NCBI GenBank assembly: GCA_013290025.1
Contig: JABCYV010000015.1
Location: forward strand, 1 to 37,795
Length of the DNA stretch: 37,795 nucleotides
From: Acidobacteriota bacterium
Lineage (GTDB): Bacteria > Acidobacteriota > Terriglobia > Terriglobales > Acidobacteriaceae
Reading direction: 5' to 3'
This document shows positions 35,863-37,795 of this stretch, in pieces (the first letter of the stretch is position 1; every line of letters begins with the position of its first letter). The notes under the pieces were generated by a model. That model saw only the letters and a list, made by a program, of their open reading frames with translations, ran no database searches and was not told the origin of the DNA. The translations under genes and the position numbers were made by a program.

Positions 35863-37795
35863 ATGAGCGCTGCCAGTCCTTGGAGTGTTTCCCGCACGAT
35901 TGCTTTGCTGTGGCTCCTGTTTAACGCCTTCGTGTCTAGTGCGGCCGGACAGGCGAATGTGCAGGGGCAGTGGACCACGCTGGGCAACCTGATGCCTATC
36001 AACCCTGTCCACGTGGCGCTGCTCAGCAACGGTAAGGTTTTGATCGTTGCGGGCTCGGGAAATTGTCCACCGGCCCAGACGGGTTGCCCTTCGGGTCCGC
36101 CGTATGGTCCGGCGAATAATTCGGGAGCGGCGGTTTGGGATCCGGGCACCGGGAATTTCACGCAATTCTCATTGACATGGGACATGTTCTGCAACGGTAT
36201 GGCTCATCTACCCGATGGGCGGGTTCTAATTACAGGCGGAACGTTGCAGTACGATCCGTTTCACGGTGCGCTGAATGCATCCATCTTCGATCCGTCGACC
36301 AATAAGTTCACCGGCATCCCAAATATGGCGCAGGGCCGCTGGTACCCAACGGTGACCGCTCTCGGAGACGGAAGGCTGATGACCTTTTCCGGACTGGACG
36401 AGAATGGTAACACCACTCCGGCAGTCGAGTTCTACACGGCTGCTTCCGGCTGGAGTCAGCAATACTTGGCGTCCTGGACGCCGCCGCTCTATCCGCGGAT
36501 GCATGTTCTGCCCAGTGGCAAGGTCTTTTACTCTGGATACGGAACCTCCTCTGCCCTCTTCGACCCTTCGACGACGACTTGGACTCTGAACGTCGCCTCG
36601 ACCCAGTACCAGGGACAGCGAGTATATGGAAGTTCGGTTCTGCTTCCTCTAACGCCAGCGAACAACTATGACCCAAAGGTAATGATTCTCGGAGGAGGGA
36701 ATCCCTCAACCAAAACAACCGAAATCATCGATCTGGGTTCTCCAACGCCCGCGTGGCAGTTCGGACCAAGCATGTCGCAGCCGCGCATAGAGATGGATGC
36801 GACGATCCTGCCAAACGGAAAAGTTCTCGCGTTGGGAGGATCATTGAATGACGAAGACACATCGACCGCGAGTCTGAATGCGGATCTTTACGATCCGGTT
36901 GCAAACACATTTTCATCGGCTGGAGCGAATGCTTACGCGCGCTTGTACCACTCGGTTTCGTTGCTTCTCCCAGATGGAACGGTCTTGTTTGCTGGAGGCA
37001 ACCCTGACCGTGGCAGCTACGAGCAGCACATGGAGATCTACAAGCCCGCCTATTTATTCAATGCGGACGGTACGTTAGCAGCGCGGCCGACAATTACGGG
37101 AGGACCAGCTTCGATCAGCTATGGCACCGGATTTACGGTGCAAACGCCAGATGCGGCCAGTATTTCGTCGGTCGTTCTAATGCGTCTCGGTTCGCCGACC
37201 CATGCCTTCGATCAGGACCAGCGCCTAGTGGGAATGTCATTTACCGCAGGGAGTGGCTCGCTCACAGTCACTGCTCCGCCTAATGGCAACATAGCCCCGC
37301 CGGGATACTACATGCTCTTCATTCTGAACAACTCCGGGGTGCCTTCAGTCGCGCAGATGGTCCAGCTCGCCCAACAGCCCGACTTTTCGGTTTCCGCCAC
37401 GCCGACTATCCAATCGGTAGTGGTGGGTGGCATTGCGACTTATACGGTAAATGTGGCAGCCCAGGGAGGTTTCAGCGGGACGGTGGGGCTCGCGATCGGC
37501 GGATTACCGACAGGTGCGACGGCGAACTTCAATCCAACGTCCGTGAGCGGCTCGGGCGCATCGACCCTTACCGTAACGACAGCCAGCAACACGCCGGTAG
37601 GAAGTAATACGCTGACGATAACCGGGAATAGCGGATCACTGAATCATCAGACCACAGTCACTCTGCAGGTCGTGTCAGCATCGCCGGCGCCGTCGGTGAC
37701 GAGTGTGACGCCGAACAACGGAGCGGCCGGAGGGGGGACGGGAGTAACGATTGGGGGAACGGGATTCGTATCGGGAGCGACGGTGAAGTTCGGGG
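35863..37795 (+). CDS. Galactose-oxidase-like (radical copper oxidase) protein, 5' part
   Basis: The frame is open from ATG 35863 to the end of the window (644 codons, no stop), so the gene is cut. A signal peptide (about residues 10-30) is followed by Kelch-type repeats and a galactose-oxidase C-terminal domain. The active site looks complete: Cys110 in WDMFCNGM and Tyr161 in GRWYPTV can form the Cys-Tyr cofactor, and Tyr362-His363 in ARLYHSV and His447 in SPTHAFD are the other copper ligands. After about residue 500 come an Ig-like domain (FSVSATPTIQSVVVGG) and the start of an IPT/TIG domain. It would oxidise primary alcohols of sugars outside the cell; GlxA of Streptomyces is a relative acting in glycan deposition. 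Confidence 0.85.
   Translation, partial: MSAASPWSVSRTIALLWLLFNAFVSSAAGQANVQGQWTTLGNLMPINPVHVALLSNGKVLIVAGSGNCPPAQTGCPSGPPYGPANNSGAAVWDPGTGNFTQFSLTWDMFCNGMAHLPDGRVLITGGTLQYDPFHGALNASIFDPSTNKFTGIPNMAQGRWYPTVTALGDGRLMTFSGLDENGNTTPAVEFYTAASGWSQQYLASWTPPLYPRMHVLPSGKVFYSGYGTSSALFDPSTTTWTLNVASTQYQGQRVYGSSVLLPLTPANNYDPKVMILGGGNPSTKTTEIIDLGSPTPAWQFGPSMSQPRIEMDATILPNGKVLALGGSLNDEDTSTASLNADLYDPVANTFSSAGANAYARLYHSVSLLLPDGTVLFAGGNPDRGSYEQHMEIYKPAYLFNADGTLAARPTITGGPASISYGTGFTVQTPDAASISSVVLMRLGSPTHAFDQDQRLVGMSFTAGSGSLTVTAPPNGNIAPPGYYMLFILNNSGVPSVAQMVQLAQQPDFSVSATPTIQSVVVGGIATYTVNVAAQGGFSGTVGLAIGGLPTGATANFNPTSVSGSGASTLTVTTASNTPVGSNTLTITGNSGSLNHQTTVTLQVVSASPAPSVTSVTPNNGAAGGGTGVTIGGTGFVSGATVKFG

Overview
The window is a long, almost entirely plus-strand surface-polysaccharide locus (capsule, exopolysaccharide or O-antigen type), followed by a few secreted or accessory genes. 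Base composition is moderately GC-rich, spacing is tight and many genes overlap by a few bases. The end of the window carries a galactose-oxidase-like protein with repeated Ig-like and IPT/TIG-type domains, a style common in Acidobacteriota. I infer a soil-type acidobacterium (Terriglobia-like), but no marker gene here proves it.

Layout. (1) 1-5.2 kb: the 3' end of a DegT/DnrJ/EryC1/StrS sugar aminotransferase, a double-domain GT2 glycosyltransferase, a GNAT/FemAB-like transferase and an asparagine-synthase-like protein whose glutaminase cysteine is missing. (2) 5.3-9.4 kb: a Wzy/O-antigen-ligase-type membrane protein, then an AlgI-like MBOAT acyltransferase and a membrane-anchored SGNH-like partner. 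(3) 9.6-13.9 kb: a secreted beta-helix-like protein, a first MOP/Wzx flippase and a NodB polysaccharide deacetylase. (4) 14.1-22.2 kb: a compact run with a GT4, a GT4-GT2 fusion, an unrecognised protein with a duplicated five-cysteine domain, a short NodB-fold protein, another GT4 and an alpha/alpha-toroid protein. (5) 22.3-29.4 kb: a FemAB-like protein followed by a nucleotide-sugar cassette (RmlC-like epimerase, DUF4910 protein, extended SDR, three-domain C-methyltransferase, RfbF-type cytidylyltransferase, PIG-L deacetylase). (6) 29.4-34.9 kb: a second flippase, a large deacetylase, a DUF5060/DUF4038-type lipoprotein hydrolase and a classical SDR. (7) 35-37.8 kb: one minus-strand secreted protein, a 431-base divergent intergenic region and the 5' part of a galactose-oxidase-like protein cut by the window end.

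How they may work together (inference). Cytosolic enzymes make activated sugars, including a probable CDP-linked C-methylated sugar. Glycosyltransferases build lipid-linked repeat units, which flippases export and the Wzy-type protein polymerises or ligates. MBOAT/SGNH, NodB-fold and FemAB-like proteins decorate the glycan. Secreted hydrolase, beta-helix and copper-oxidase-like proteins may trim or oxidise it outside. No initiating glycosyltransferase and no Wza/Wzc-type export genes are in this window. No tRNA, rRNA, CRISPR array, insertion sequence or phage gene was seen.
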